64,000 bases of DNA from Pleurocapsa sp. PCC 7319 (GCF_000332195.1 NZ_KB235922.1:5677322-5741321), one strand, 5' to 3'; shown: positions 36,355 through 47,156, numbered from the stretch's first letter. Notes: a model not told the origin generated them from the sequence alone. Made by a program: numbers and translations.

Positions 36355-37977
36355 CTAAACTTTAAAAGTACCTACTGAAGTTTCTAAATTACGGGCAATT
36401 TTGACTGTTTCCGACAAGGAATTAGATACTTGGCGGGAAGAATCTGAAGTTTTAATTGATACCTGTGAAATGTCCTGCATTAATTGCTTAACTGTTTGAG
36501 AGGTTTGTGCTTGGTCAATGGTAGAGTCGGAAATAGACTGGAGTAATTGGTCGATTTGACGAGAGACTAATACAATTTGATCCAAGCTTTGCTTGGTATG
36601 CTCGACTAATTGTGTTCCTTCGACTACCTGGGCTGTACCAACTTCCATCGCCACTACTACTTCTTGAGTTTCTTCTTGAATATTGTCAATAATTTCCTCA
36701 ATTTCTTGGGTGGCTTCGGCAGATCTAATCGCTAGTTCGCCAACTTCCTCTGCTACTACAGCAAAACCTCGTCCTTCTTCTCCTGCGCGAGATGCCTCGA
36801 TGCTGGCATTAATTGCTAATAGATTGGTTTGCATAGCGATTTGATTAATTAAGGAAACCACCTTAGAAATTTCTTGCGAAGACTCCCCGAGACGTTTGAC
36901 CTTTTTAGCAGTCGAAGCTACGGTTTCTCGGAGTTGTAAAATACTATTAACCGTCTGCTCCATTGCTTCACCCCCAGTTTCGGCTGTGGAAAAAGCGGTA
37001 CGGGATACTTCAGCGGCGGTCTGAGCATTTTTAGCTACTTGCTGAATAGAATTAGTCATCTCCTCTACTGCATTGAGAGTCTGACTGATTTGAGTGGTCT
37101 GTTGAATAGCGGCATCAGCTACTTGACGAATTGCGCCTTCATTAGCACTAACAGAAGTATTCACCTGAGAAGTGGTGTTTTGTACTTGGGTGATAATGTC
37201 CCGCAAGCTTTCAATAATGGAATTGAAAAAATCTGCCACAATCCCAATGGAACCATCGGTAATCTCCGCTCGGACGGTTAAGTTGCCGCTAGCAGCTTCC
37301 TCAATGCTCATCAAAAATTGTAAGAGTTCTTGCTGTATGCTTTGATTTTGCTGACGTTCTCGTTCCACCAGTGCAGTTTGATCTTGCATTTGTCGTTGAG
37401 CAGTTTGCGTCTGTGCTTGCAGCAGTTGAGTAATTTTGTTGACCATCTGGTTAATGTTCGACCCCAGTTGAGCCAATTCATCTTGTCCTTCAATGGCTAT
37501 CTTGGTTTTAAATTCTCCTTGACCAATTTTTTGTACTGCTCGATCAATCTCCAGCAAGGGACGAATTGCCCGATTTGCGAGGTAATAAGCAGTCACCCCC
37601 ACTAAGGTTGCTGTGGTAGCTGTTCCCAGCAGTAGTATCCAACCCAGTTGTCTGACAGATTTTCCCAGGCGGTCATCAATTAATCTGTTTATCCGATCTG
37701 CTGTTAATTCAGTGCCTGCAATCTGTTCCTGACTAATTGACTTGGTTCGGGATTGGTTTAAAATACCATAGGCTAGCAATCCCGTTGTTCCCAGGGGAAT
37801 TACACCAATCGCGATCGCTAGTAAAATGGCTTTTGTTTTTAAATTAAAGAAGGGATTGGTGTCTACTATTTGTTTTGGGGCAGGGTCAGAGTCAGACTTA
37901 TCTTCTGGATGCGTAGGATCTGATTTCAGGGAATCAGTTTGGAGATCTAGTTCAGGTGCCTTATTGTTAATAGCCAT
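36355..37977 (-). CDS. Chemoreceptor without a sensor domain (MCP)
   Basis: A 540-residue methyl-accepting chemotaxis protein from the ATG at 37977; a TTG at 38043 would overlap the preceding cheW. A proline/aspartate-rich cytoplasmic start is followed by TM1 ([20 protein letters not shown]), a loop of roughly 40 residues, TM2 ([18 protein letters not shown]), HAMP and the signalling hairpin with [18 protein letters not shown]. With almost no extracytoplasmic part it must receive its signal through the membrane, HAMP or partner proteins. It resembles PilJ in lacking a GAF domain. Confidence 0.88.
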   Translation of the reverse strand: MAINNKAPELDLQTDSLKSDPTHPEDKSDSDPAPKQIVDTNPFFNLKTKAILLAIAIGVIPLGTTGLLAYGILNQSRTKSISQEQIAGTELTADRINRLIDDRLGKSVRQLGWILLLGTATTATLVGVTAYYLANRAIRPLLEIDRAVQKIGQGEFKTKIAIEGQDELAQLGSNINQMVNKITQLLQAQTQTAQRQMQDQTALVERERQQNQSIQQELLQFLMSIEEAASGNLTVRAEITDGSIGIVADFFNSIIESLRDIITQVQNTTSQVNTSVSANEGAIRQVADAAIQQTTQISQTLNAVEEMTNSIQQVAKNAQTAAEVSRTAFSTAETGGEAMEQTVNSILQLRETVASTAKKVKRLGESSQEISKVVSLINQIAMQTNLLAINASIEASRAGEEGRGFAVVAEEVGELAIRSAEATQEIEEIIDNIQEETQEVVVAMEVGTAQVVEGTQLVEHTKQSLDQIVLVSRQIDQLLQSISDSTIDQAQTSQTVKQLMQDISQVSIKTSDSSRQVSNSLSETVKIARNLETSVGTFKV

Positions 37978-38039
37978 TGTAAATATAAAGTTTAAAATAA
38001 GATAATTTTTAGACAATAATAATTTGCTTAACTGATGTT

Positions 38040-38534
38040 TCAACGAGAATGAAGCAGAGGAGAATTAATAATTGCCTCCGTGGTCAAAACCAACCAGTTA
38101 GTGTCAGCTCGTTGATAAACACCGTGGAGATAGGGGACTAAACTCTTTGCTACATTGCCCGCAGGGGATTCAATTAATTCTGGTACCAGACGGATTACTC
38201 CTTTAACTTGAGCCACAACTAGTCCTAAAGGAATATTCTGCCAGCGAATAATTGCCAGATTATATTGCTGAAGATTGCGGTTAATCGGCTTTTTCCCCAA
38301 CATTTGCCCCAAGTCGGCTACCCAAATAATACGACTACGTTGATTGAGTAAACCCAAGAGACAATCAGGTAAATTAGGCATGGGAGTAATGCGCCTGGAG
38401 GGTAGAGTTAGAACTTCCTGGGCGTATTGCATGGGAATTAAAGCTGGGGTAACTGAGTCTAGTTGAATTTGTAAATAAGGGGCTGTTACCTGAACCTCTG
38501 GCGAATCGGGGGGTGGAGTAATAGTGGTGTTCAT
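38040..38534 (-). CDS. CheW-like adaptor of the upstream tax locus
   Basis: A 164-residue CheW-domain protein ([40 protein letters not shown], ending [15 protein letters not shown]). It lies 40 bp after the CheA gene and shortly before a receptor gene, so it should bridge those two products. Confidence 0.85.
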   Translation of the reverse strand: MNTTITPPPDSPEVQVTAPYLQIQLDSVTPALIPMQYAQEVLTLPSRRITPMPNLPDCLLGLLNQRSRIIWVADLGQMLGKKPINRNLQQYNLAIIRWQNIPLGLVVAQVKGVIRLVPELIESPAGNVAKSLVPYLHGVYQRADTNWLVLTTEAIINSPLLHSR

Positions 38535-38574
38535 GAAGCAAAAACTAAACGAATAACTTTGACAATTTACGGGT

Positions 38575-41500
38575 TTACTTAGTAATTTTTTTGAGGGTAG
38601 AGATTAAAGTCTTTTCTTTAAATGGTTTACTAAAATAATCTGTTGCTCCTAAATTCATGGCTAGTTGGCGATGTTTTTCACCACTACGAGAAGTTAACAT
38701 AATTACAGGCAGATTTTTATACTGCGGTTCAGCTTTCAGACGACCTAAAAAGCCAAAACCATCGAGGCGTGGCATCTCAATATCGCAAACTATCGCTCGA
38801 GGAGATACACCTGCCTTAATTTTGTCGAGAGCATCTTGACCATCTTTAGCTTGTTCCACTTGATAATCAGCTTTTTCTAAGGTTAGAGCTAAGAAACGAC
38901 GCACATTGATCGAGTCATCGATAATCATGATCGTAGGACGAGGAAGAGCTAATGGAGTTCGGGTTACTTTGCTTGCTTCGAGATCGACAGCAGATAATCT
39001 AGAAGTTGAAATATCGGGTTCTGTTTCAATCCAGTTAATTAAACCAATTGCATCTACCAAAGGTACAACTCGACCATCTCCCAAAACAATACATCCTGAA
39101 AATCCTGGGGGAAAAGCAATATTACCCTCCACCGAACGCACCGTAACTTCTTCTTCTTGCCAATAGCGATCAATTTGAATTCCCACTAAACGCTCATCAT
39201 CCACCGCAATGATTAGCACCGTTGGTTCTTCAATGGTTGGTTCAGTTTCTAGTTCAGTGCCGGAATTGTAAGCAAAACTAGATAAGTGTAACCATTGATT
39301 TAAGCGAATTAGCCTAATTTCTATTTCTTCGGAAATAAGGATTTCTTGACCCTGTTCATTGTGGCTGACCATCTGAGAATCTAGTATCAGCATCTCTTCA
39401 ATCAAGCTAGTCGGAAAAGCCATTAAGATGCCATTACTTTCCACTAACAAAACTCGCTCTACCGAGAGACTGAAAGGAACTTTAATAATGAAGCTGGTAC
39501 CTATTCCCAACTGAGTATTTACTTGGATTGTACCTTTGATTTGCTCAATATTAGTTCGCACAACGTCCATCCCCACCCCTCGTCCTGAAAGGTCTGTAAC
39601 CTGTTCTGCGGTACTAAAACCTGGTTCAAAAATTAAATCTAAGATTTCTAATTTGCTAGCATTTGCCAAGTCTGCTTCATCAATACCCATAGCGATCGCT
39701 TTGGCTTTGACTTTATTAATATCGATACCACCACCGTCATCGCTGATGGTAATTATGGTCTGATTACCACGATGAACTGCACTAATATTAATTGAGCCTT
39801 GGGCTGGCTTATTAGCTGCTAATCTGACCTCAGGAGATTCAATACCATGATCGAAAGCATTACGAAATAAATGTAGCAAGGGATCATTTAGTACTTCCAA
39901 GACTGAGCGTTCTACTAGAGTAGAACCACCACGAATTTTGAGTTGTACCTTTTTACCATGCTTTATTTCTAAGTCTCTCAAGGCACGAGGGAAACGATTT
40001 AGCACGTCGGATATGGGGCGCATCCGAACACGAGTAATCGTATTCTGCATCTGCTTACTTGCCCGATCTAACTGTTTGGCATTTTTATCAGTATCTTCTA
40101 AGCTCAGTTTAATATCTTGAGCTACTTCCTGAAGCTGAACCACAGTTTCCATTACTTCTTGGGAAAGTAAATGAATATCACTATAGCTATCCATTTCCAA
40201 ACTATCGAAATATTGCCGAGGCTGATGCAGAAGAGATATTTTGGCTAGTGTTGGTTGAGCAGTTATGACATTGCCCTGATTAACTACCGTTGCATTAATA
40301 GCTTTATTACCAGCTTGGGCTGAGTTGGATTGAAGATTAATGTTATCAGTTGCTACTTTATCGTAAGCAATACGCAGCTTAAAGTTAGATTGTTCTAGAG
40401 TTTTGATTCTTTGACGTAGTAAATCAACTAAATTGTTCAAACTATTGATGCGTAAGTTTAAACCGTTACGTTCTATCGCAATTTCCCCAAATAAATCACT
40501 TAATTGTTCTAGCTGTTTAACATCGACGCGAATGGTTTGAGTTCTTTCCTCGCTAACTACAGCTACAGCATCTAATTGTGCAGGAGGTATAACATTTTGT
40601 TCGACTTCTGGCTGCTCTTGGCTGGCGATTGGAGTGCTAGCTACAGCGTTGATTAAGTTTTTAGGAGTAGCAACCAAATCGTCAAGAGAGGTAAATAAAT
40701 CTAGAGTTTCGTCTTCGATATTCTCGGTTTCAATGATGCGGTCAAGTTCCGAAAAATCTAAATCTTCTTCCGCTTCCTCAGCCAGAAGCTCTAATTGAGG
40801 AGAGGTTTCTCTGACATCGGCATCGTGTTCCTCCGCTTCTAGTTGCAGAGTATGGGGAATAACCTCCGCTTGTCCAACTAAAATTAGTGCTTGCGATCGC
40901 CTCCAAGCTTGGAGCGCTGCTGTGGCAATTAAACGAGATTTGTCTGGGGTAGCCTCTAAATGGTCAATGGTAGATTGACATAATTCGGCAAAAGCAGGAA
41001 GTTCCAGCATTTCTCCCAAACCACTTAATTCCTGTGCTGCATTCAGTAGTTCTTGATTGAGACTATTTACATCTGCATCCCCTACAATCGATTCTAATTG
41101 AGATAGTGTTTCTTCTACTTCAGTCTCAAAAATTAGGGTACTCATATCTTCCCCAACTTCTGCCGATAGCAAAGCCGCCGCATCTTCTGGTTGCGGATCT
41201 CCTAGACGTTCATGAAGTCGATCAAATAGTGGATTGACTGTTTCCTCTAACCACTGCTGATCGACAGGTATTTGCTGACGATTAAAAGCAATAACTTGCC
41301 GTAGAAAATCGGCTCCAGACAATAACCAAGTCTCAAGTTGACTGTCAACTGCATCGGTTTTGCCAACTTTCAGTACTTTAAAAAAATCCTCCAGACGGTG
41401 AGCTAGATGAGATAGATGGGGAAATCTCATCATGGCGGCACCTCCTTTGATAGAGTGAGCAGCCCGCAAAACGCTATCAATCTGCTGGGGATTAACTTGA

Positions 41501-41601
41501 CCAGAGCCTAACCCTAATAATCCAGACTCCATATCATCGATATATTCTCTGGCTTCTTCGAGAAATTGCAGTCGTACTTGAAGTTCTTTATCCTCGGACA
41601 T
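38575..41601 (-). CDS. Hybrid CheA kinase of the upstream tax locus
   Basis: A 1008-residue histidine kinase. It has HPt with H49 (LRAAHSIKGGAAMM), a helical region (150-250), an acidic linker (255-310), the dimerisation segment from about 355, the ATPase domain with N581 (LLHLFRNAFDHGIES), DDGGGIDI and GRGVGMDVV, a CheW domain (about 715-870), and one C-terminal receiver (DDSINVRRFL, phospho-acceptor in IVCDIEMPRLDG, FSKPF). It lacks the 29-residue repeats and second receiver of the neighbouring PixL-type kinase. It is expected to phosphorylate the CheY- and PatA-type regulators at the head of this locus. Confidence 0.9.
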   Translation of the reverse strand: MSEDKELQVRLQFLEEAREYIDDMESGLLGLGSGQVNPQQIDSVLRAAHSIKGGAAMMRFPHLSHLAHRLEDFFKVLKVGKTDAVDSQLETWLLSGADFLRQVIAFNRQQIPVDQQWLEETVNPLFDRLHERLGDPQPEDAAALLSAEVGEDMSTLIFETEVEETLSQLESIVGDADVNSLNQELLNAAQELSGLGEMLELPAFAELCQSTIDHLEATPDKSRLIATAALQAWRRSQALILVGQAEVIPHTLQLEAEEHDADVRETSPQLELLAEEAEEDLDFSELDRIIETENIEDETLDLFTSLDDLVATPKNLINAVASTPIASQEQPEVEQNVIPPAQLDAVAVVSEERTQTIRVDVKQLEQLSDLFGEIAIERNGLNLRINSLNNLVDLLRQRIKTLEQSNFKLRIAYDKVATDNINLQSNSAQAGNKAINATVVNQGNVITAQPTLAKISLLHQPRQYFDSLEMDSYSDIHLLSQEVMETVVQLQEVAQDIKLSLEDTDKNAKQLDRASKQMQNTITRVRMRPISDVLNRFPRALRDLEIKHGKKVQLKIRGGSTLVERSVLEVLNDPLLHLFRNAFDHGIESPEVRLAANKPAQGSINISAVHRGNQTIITISDDGGGIDINKVKAKAIAMGIDEADLANASKLEILDLIFEPGFSTAEQVTDLSGRGVGMDVVRTNIEQIKGTIQVNTQLGIGTSFIIKVPFSLSVERVLLVESNGILMAFPTSLIEEMLILDSQMVSHNEQGQEILISEEIEIRLIRLNQWLHLSSFAYNSGTELETEPTIEEPTVLIIAVDDERLVGIQIDRYWQEEEVTVRSVEGNIAFPPGFSGCIVLGDGRVVPLVDAIGLINWIETEPDISTSRLSAVDLEASKVTRTPLALPRPTIMIIDDSINVRRFLALTLEKADYQVEQAKDGQDALDKIKAGVSPRAIVCDIEMPRLDGFGFLGRLKAEPQYKNLPVIMLTSRSGEKHRQLAMNLGATDYFSKPFKEKTLISTLKKITK

Positions 41602-41670
41602 AATCGTCTATAGTAGTTCAGGTTAGGTTAAGTTGGGTAATTGTGATAGTGAATAGCCTCAGAGAGAACC

Positions 41671-44061
41671 TTAATTTTCTACGATAAAAGTGTCTACAGA
41701 TGATTGCAGTTGTTGCGCGATCGCTACTGTTGATGTGAGGGAATGAGATATTTCTTGAGAAGTATCAGAAGTGCGTTCCGAAATATTAGCGATTTGACCG
41801 ATTAGTTGAGTTACTGTCTCCGAAGTCTGTGCCTGAGAAATAGTTGTTTGAGAGATAGATTCTACTAAGCTATCGATCTGACGTGATACTCCTACGATTT
41901 GCTGCAAACTTTGTTTAGTATCTTCTATTAATCGAGTTCCTTCTGCTGCTCGGCTATTCCCAACTTCTATCGCTTCCATTACTTGCACAATTTCTGCTTG
42001 AATTTTGGAAATAATACTTTCCACCTCTTTGGTAGCTGCTGCTGATTGAGTTGCTAAATCTCCAACCTCTTCTGCTACTACGGCAAAACCTCGACCTTCG
42101 TCTCCCGCCCGAGCTGCTTCTATTGAAGCATTGATTGCTAGCAGATTAGTTTGCATGGCAATTTGATTGATAAGAGAAATGACTCGGGAAATTTGTTGCG
42201 AAGCTGTCCCCAAACTCTGGACTTTATCCGAGGTTTCGCCAATAGTTGACTGCAATTGTAAAATACTATTTACTGTACGTTCCATACTTTTGCCGCCATC
42301 TTCAGCTTTCACGTAGGAAATGCGAGCAACTTTAGCTGCAGTTTGAGCAGTTTGGGCTACTTCTTGAATTGAACGTGTCATTTGCTCTACAGATGAGAGA
42401 ATTTGACTAATTTGTTCAGCTTGTTGACGAGCTTCATGACTTAGTTGATTGACTGTCCCTTGATTGTTAGTTACTGACTTATTAACTTGATCGGCAGCTT
42501 GTTTTACTTGAGTAACGATATCCCGAAGATTTTCGATAATCGAATTAAAGAAGTCAGCCACAATCCCAATTTCACCCTCATTGATTTGCGATCGCACCGT
42601 CAAATCGCCACCTGAAGCACCTTCTACATCATCTAAAAATCCTAATAGTTGCAGTTGAATCGTTTGGTTTTTTTGCTTTTGTTCTTGGACAATAGTTTCT
42701 GCTTCGCTACGAGCTTGTTGTAATTCTGCGAGGGAAACACTTTGTTCTTGGAGAAGTTGTTTTACTTTTTGCACCAAATTGTTAAAGCTGTTGGCTAAAG
42801 TTATTGTTTCCCTGCTACCTGAAGGAGTGACTATAACGTTTAGATCACCTGATGCCACTAGCTCTGCCTTAGCTGCTAAATCTTGTAAGGGATTGGCTAT
42901 TTTTCGTGCCAAAATGGTGATCGCCACTATGGCAGAAAGTATTGATAAAATGATTAATAATGGCAATATAATTATTCTTCTTGCTCCTAAGATCAATATC
43001 TCTGAGCGGTCAATAGAAGCACTAATAATTAAAGTAGTATTGGCAATAGGAGAAAGGGTATATTCTTTATTCTGATAAATAAAGGAAATAGTAACAACAT
43101 CTTGGTCTAAAACTGACTCAAATTGATTAACCCTCAGGTTTTTTAAAGAGGAGTCTTCGGGTAATAGGTCATTAAGTTGATCTTCAGTGATATTCTCAGG
43201 CTGAGGGGTAAGAGCAATAAATTCACCAATTACAGCGATCGCATCTCCGCCAATAATGGCTGAATTTTCAGTACTTCCTTGACTAGTAAAAGTATTTAAA
43301 ACCTGTTTTTGTTTAATATCAATGGACTGAACACTTTGTGAGCCAGAGATACTAATATTTTTTAAGTTGTCACTTTCAAGTGCTACTAAAGTACTAACGG
43401 GCAGAACAGACTTAATAACTCCCAAAAATTCTCCAGATTGCGGATCTTTGATCTGTCTAATCAGAGGAATACTAAAGCTGTTGCTTGATTGATCTAGACT
43501 GGGTTGGTCAATATAATTTACAACTTGTTTGCCTTGTTGCCACCAGGATTCATCGCTTTGAATCATGTCGGAAGTTAGTTGAGAATAGGCAATATTAAAA
43601 CCGTTTTTTTCCGTAATAAATATTTCTGCCAACCCCGAACTTTCAGCAGTTTGCTTCAGATAATTATTGAGAGCAGTATCATTGATCAGTGTCTTAGTTG
43701 TGGCATATTTTTTTTCCGCTTCGGCGATCGCCAAGGAATTCAATTGCTCTGTTTCTACTTTTTGAATACCCTTTTGAATAGCCGATAAAACAGCAGGATT
43801 AGAGGCAACAGAAACCGAAATATCAACAGCACTATCAATTGCCAAACTGAAACTTTTTTGCGCTAATAAAGCTTCTTGTTCTACTTTTTGTCTCAATTGT
43901 TTAACTGAGTTGTCACGAATAATCTGATAACTAACAATACAAGCAATTAATAAGGGTATGAGTAAGGTAGGAACAATAGTAAAAAATAAATAGTACTGAA
44001 GACTAATTTTATTGTTCAACAAAAATTTACTTTTTTCACTTTGTACTTGATTTTCTGACAT
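41671..44061 (-). CDS. Chemoreceptor with large extracytoplasmic sensor (MCP)
   Basis: A 796-residue receptor with TM1 (about 24-49, [20 protein letters not shown]), an extracytoplasmic sensor of about 300 residues that looks like a double Cache domain ([33 protein letters not shown]), TM2 (about 357-379), HAMP, a coiled coil and the signalling tip [18 protein letters not shown]. The ligand is unknown; dCache receptors often bind small organic molecules. It lies between the CheY-like and CheA genes. Confidence 0.88.
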   Translation of the reverse strand: MSENQVQSEKSKFLLNNKISLQYYLFFTIVPTLLIPLLIACIVSYQIIRDNSVKQLRQKVEQEALLAQKSFSLAIDSAVDISVSVASNPAVLSAIQKGIQKVETEQLNSLAIAEAEKKYATTKTLINDTALNNYLKQTAESSGLAEIFITEKNGFNIAYSQLTSDMIQSDESWWQQGKQVVNYIDQPSLDQSSNSFSIPLIRQIKDPQSGEFLGVIKSVLPVSTLVALESDNLKNISISGSQSVQSIDIKQKQVLNTFTSQGSTENSAIIGGDAIAVIGEFIALTPQPENITEDQLNDLLPEDSSLKNLRVNQFESVLDQDVVTISFIYQNKEYTLSPIANTTLIISASIDRSEILILGARRIIILPLLIILSILSAIVAITILARKIANPLQDLAAKAELVASGDLNVIVTPSGSRETITLANSFNNLVQKVKQLLQEQSVSLAELQQARSEAETIVQEQKQKNQTIQLQLLGFLDDVEGASGGDLTVRSQINEGEIGIVADFFNSIIENLRDIVTQVKQAADQVNKSVTNNQGTVNQLSHEARQQAEQISQILSSVEQMTRSIQEVAQTAQTAAKVARISYVKAEDGGKSMERTVNSILQLQSTIGETSDKVQSLGTASQQISRVISLINQIAMQTNLLAINASIEAARAGDEGRGFAVVAEEVGDLATQSAAATKEVESIISKIQAEIVQVMEAIEVGNSRAAEGTRLIEDTKQSLQQIVGVSRQIDSLVESISQTTISQAQTSETVTQLIGQIANISERTSDTSQEISHSLTSTVAIAQQLQSSVDTFIVEN

Positions 44062-44181
44062 ATCTTTCTATTTGAGATTGCTGGAATCAGTCACCGTAAA
44101 AAAATATTAATTAGTTTAAAACTAGTAAAACAGTTGTATAACTAATTATCATTTTTCTCACTCTCTACCTACCCTCAGAAG

Positions 44182-44544
44182 CTAAAGATTTAGAGAGGTT
44201 ATTGCTTTCATAATATCTTCTCTAGTAAAAGGTTTAGTAAGATATACATCTGCACCTTGTTTCATACCCCAAAGACGATCTATATCTTGATTTTTAGAGG
44301 TACAAACAACAATTCTTGCTCCCTGAGTTTCAGGCTTTTTTTTCAGACTGCGACATAATTCAAAACCATTCATCTCGGGCATTACTACATCAGTAATAAT
44401 TACATCAGGACTATTATCAATAGCTTTAGCCAACGCTTCTTTGCCATCCTCAGCTTCAATTACTTGATGACCATTTTCTTGCAAGTATCCCGAAATTAAT
44501 TGTCTGGTTGAAGGAGTATCATCAACGACTAAAATTTTTACCAT
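44182..44544 (-). CDS. CheY-like response regulator
   Basis: A single receiver domain of 120 residues: acidic pair DD at 8-9, phospho-acceptor D52 (PDVIITDVVMPEMNGFE), and the conserved lysine in VYLTKPFTRED. It shares the RLWGMKQGADVY stretch with PixH at 33515. It lies 55 bp after the PatA-type gene, repeating the PatA-CheY start of the other locus. Confidence 0.9.
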   Translation of the reverse strand: MVKILVVDDTPSTRQLISGYLQENGHQVIEAEDGKEALAKAIDNSPDVIITDVVMPEMNGFELCRSLKKKPETQGARIVVCTSKNQDIDRLWGMKQGADVYLTKPFTREDIMKAITSLNL

Positions 44545-44599
44545 GATTTTAATTATTCCTCAGTTTGTATTGGTTGATAAATCGTAATTTTTATAACCT

Positions 44600-45862
44600 C
44601 TAACTCAAATACTTAAAAACTATATTGAGTAAATCTGATTGAGTAAATGGTTTAGTCATATAGTCGGTAGCTCCTACGAGTCTAGCTTTAGCACGATCAA
44701 TAATGCCTTTATTTCCTGTTACCATAACAATAGGTGTTGATTGAAAGGCAGAATATTTTCTGACTAAAGAACATAATTTATATCCATCTATATTGGGCAT
44801 ACCAACATCAAGTAAAATAAGATCTGGCTTGATTCTAATAATTTTCATCAGAGCTTTTAGAGGTTCGGTAATTGGAAATACAGAAAATTCATCACCCTCT
44901 AAAAAGCGACCAATTTCTTTTAAAATTGACGGACTATCATCAATACAAACTATTTTCCATTGTTTTTTTGTTTCTTTTTGTCCTGGTAGATCGTCAAAAT
45001 TTAGTTCACTAGATTTAGTCTCAGCTTTGACTTCTGTATTGGTCGCTTGAGAAACAGTTGACTCTAAAATTTTGGCAGTTTCGGCTGAATACGTAGGAAG
45101 TAAGTCAAAAGGACTCTGCGGAGCACGAATAACAATAGTTTTGTTGATAATTAAAGCATAAAACTTTTGAACTATTACTAACTCATTTTGATTTAGAATA
45201 GCAGCTAACTGTCGAAAACTAAATCCTTTCAAAATTTTAGCTATTTTTTTTTGCTCTGCTGAGGCATCGGGTTTAGTAAAGAAGTATGGACGTTGATAAG
45301 CAGAAGATATTTGTGGTAAAAATGAATGCCATAATTTTAATCTAGTTTGGCATTTTTGAATTAGATTAATTATGTCTAATTTTGCCAAAGGTTCTTTAAT
45401 TTGAGCATTTTTTAAATACTGATATTGATAGTTTTTAGATAAAATTAAATAAGAATCTAGTATTTCTTCAGCTAGACTTATGATTAATATATTTGCCTGT
45501 TCTTTAGTAATATGTCCCGCAGTAGCCATCCATGAGATAGCTTTATAATCAGTTGGGTTGTCAACATAATTCTCAGCTTCAACATCAAAAACTAAACTAA
45601 CAGAGTTACGAAAATCGCCTTTTAAATTGGGAATCTGATGACTTAAACGGCGTAAATGTCTTTCTAATCTTTCAAAGGGTTTAATAGAATTGGTGGCATA
45701 GGCAATTACTCCTCTGTAAAGATAGAAATAGTAAACTACAGAATTAGCTGTTAATTCTAAACAACCACTTAGTTGTTGTTCTGATAATTGCGTTAAAACT
45801 TCAATCGGATAAATATTATTATCAGTATTTGTTACTAGACTACTGGAGGATGATTGATTCAT
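44600..45862 (-). CDS. PatA-type response regulator heading the upstream tax locus
   Basis: A 420-residue protein with a divergent PATAN/DUF4388 region (VLTQLSEQQLSGCLELTA, GVIAYATNSIKPFERLERHL) and a C-terminal receiver that keeps the acidic pair (VCIDDSPSIL), the phospho-acceptor in LILLDVGMPNIDGYK and the lysine in DYMTKPFTQSD. GGAGGA lies just inside the N-terminal coding region. It is the first gene after a 544-bp gap carrying a copy of the shared 12-base motif. Confidence 0.88.
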   Translation of the reverse strand: MNQSSSSSLVTNTDNNIYPIEVLTQLSEQQLSGCLELTANSVVYYFYLYRGVIAYATNSIKPFERLERHLRRLSHQIPNLKGDFRNSVSLVFDVEAENYVDNPTDYKAISWMATAGHITKEQANILIISLAEEILDSYLILSKNYQYQYLKNAQIKEPLAKLDIINLIQKCQTRLKLWHSFLPQISSAYQRPYFFTKPDASAEQKKIAKILKGFSFRQLAAILNQNELVIVQKFYALIINKTIVIRAPQSPFDLLPTYSAETAKILESTVSQATNTEVKAETKSSELNFDDLPGQKETKKQWKIVCIDDSPSILKEIGRFLEGDEFSVFPITEPLKALMKIIRIKPDLILLDVGMPNIDGYKLCSLVRKYSAFQSTPIVMVTGNKGIIDRAKARLVGATDYMTKPFTQSDLLNIVFKYLS

Positions 45863-46138
45863 AATCGAATTAATTTATACAACTTAAAACAACTTTCAAG
45901 TATCTAGATGTATTAGTTAGAATAAAAAAATGTTAGCTATAAATAAAGATAAAAATAGTAAAAATCAGCAATTATATTTGTTTAAAGATAAAAATAAGCC
46001 AGATAAATGATTTAATATTCTGATTGATTGGATTATGTCACTTTAGTTGATGTTTTGATCGATATTTTTGATATCAATCCCGAGTCTAATTACTTAGAGG
46101 CTAAATACTAATTAGCTAAAATTACAATTTAAACTATA

Positions 46139-46150
46139 TTTATAGTTCCC
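46139..46150 (-). promoter_or_regulatory. GGGAACTATAAA motif, copy 3 (before the upstream tax locus)
   Basis: The minus strand reads GGGAACTATAAA, 277 bp before the PatA-type gene ending at 45862. It is identical to the copies at 33969 and 35632, and like the first is followed by TA. It lies in the 544-bp gap 45863-46406, which otherwise holds only the hairpin group at 46244-46299. Confidence 0.6.
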
Positions 46151-46243
46151 GAAAATCCTCAAGAACTAACATCTCATCACCACTAATTTCTTTCCAGGGT
46201 GACAATTTGGGCATATTGAACCTCGCTTACAGATGAAGATATT

Positions 46244-46299
46244 TGACCAACGGTCAGAGCAGGCTCCGTCGTTGTACGGCGGAGTAATCAGAGATTACT
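46244..46299 (+). other. Three adjacent hairpins upstream of the DUF99 gene
   Basis: Three inverted repeats stand side by side: TGACC-AAC-GGTCA (46244-46256); CTCCGTCGT with ACGGCGGAG (46264-46284, one wobble pair); and AGTAATC-AGA-GATTACT (46283-46299). The second and third overlap by two bases and so are mutually exclusive at the junction. They lie about 110 bp before the DUF99 start. A structured leader or protein-binding palindromes are both possible. Confidence 0.45.
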
Positions 46300-46406
46300 A
46301 CGTATTCTCTTAGGAATATATTTACTCTTGGTTTCAATGTTAAGTTAATCAACAGTATCGATTGCTACTCAGCCCCTGAAACCGAAATATATCTAACCTG
46401 TTTGCC

Positions 46407-47000
46407 GTGAATGAAAAAAAACTGGACTTTCTTCTACGCCATAATCGCCAAATTAGAGTGATTGGTTTTGATGATGCTCCTTTTGAGCGTCATACAAGCA
46501 AGCCGGTTGCTGTTGCGGGAGTGGTTTGTAGCTTAACTCGTTTTGAAGGAATGTTGTGGGGACATATACAAGCTGACGGATGGGATAGCACCGAGCAACT
46601 AGCCCAAATGCTGCTCTCAAGTAAATTTCATGCTCAACTTCATCTGGTCTTGTTAGACGGGATTAGCATGGGAGGTTTGAATTTAATCGAGCTACCTAAT
46701 TTAGCTCAACAAATACAATTACCCTGTGTCGCTGTGATGAGAAAATTCCCTAAGTTGTCGAAAATGAAAGCAGCAATTTCTCTTTTACCTGAGCCTGAAA
46801 AAAGATTACAAATCTTAGCCCAAGCAGGAGAAATTCAGGTTCAGCCACCTTTCTATTTTCAGGTTTGTGGGCTGAGTGCAGTCTTGACAGCTCGAATATT
46901 GCAACGTTTAACAGATAAGGGAAATGTGCCAGAAGCTCTAAGAATAGCCCATCTAATTACTTCTGCTGTGCTCAATGGAGAAAGTGGAAAACGTGCTTAA
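46407..47000 (+). CDS. DUF99 family protein (GTG start)
   Basis: A 197-residue member of the DUF99/UPF0215 family, known mainly from archaea, with a fold proposed to be related to endonuclease V. It shows IRVIGFDDAPFERH near the N-terminus, VAGVVCSLTRFEGMLWG and LVLLDGISMGGLNLIELPNL. The start is a GTG at 46407; the ATG next to it is in another frame. Function is unproven. It points away from the chemotaxis genes. Confidence 0.82.
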   Translation: MNEKKLDFLLRHNRQIRVIGFDDAPFERHTSKPVAVAGVVCSLTRFEGMLWGHIQADGWDSTEQLAQMLLSSKFHAQLHLVLLDGISMGGLNLIELPNLAQQIQLPCVAVMRKFPKLSKMKAAISLLPEPEKRLQILAQAGEIQVQPPFYFQVCGLSAVLTARILQRLTDKGNVPEALRIAHLITSAVLNGESGKRA

Positions 47001-47156
47001 CGGTTTTTCTCGCTTTACTTATTATTGCTGTTCAAACTGATATCCTGTTGGTAGTTTTTTTGACTATCGAACTTGAACTAGCGATCGCCGAACTTAAATT
47101 AGTCAAAATATCTCTACCATAAATAATTAAAGCTTTTATGATTCCCATAGCGTGTT

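Noticed and set aside
45863-46406. A hidden gene or tRNA in the 544-bp gap before DUF99.
   Set aside because: No frame with plausible start and composition and no cloverleaf; only the 12-base motif and the hairpin group stand out.
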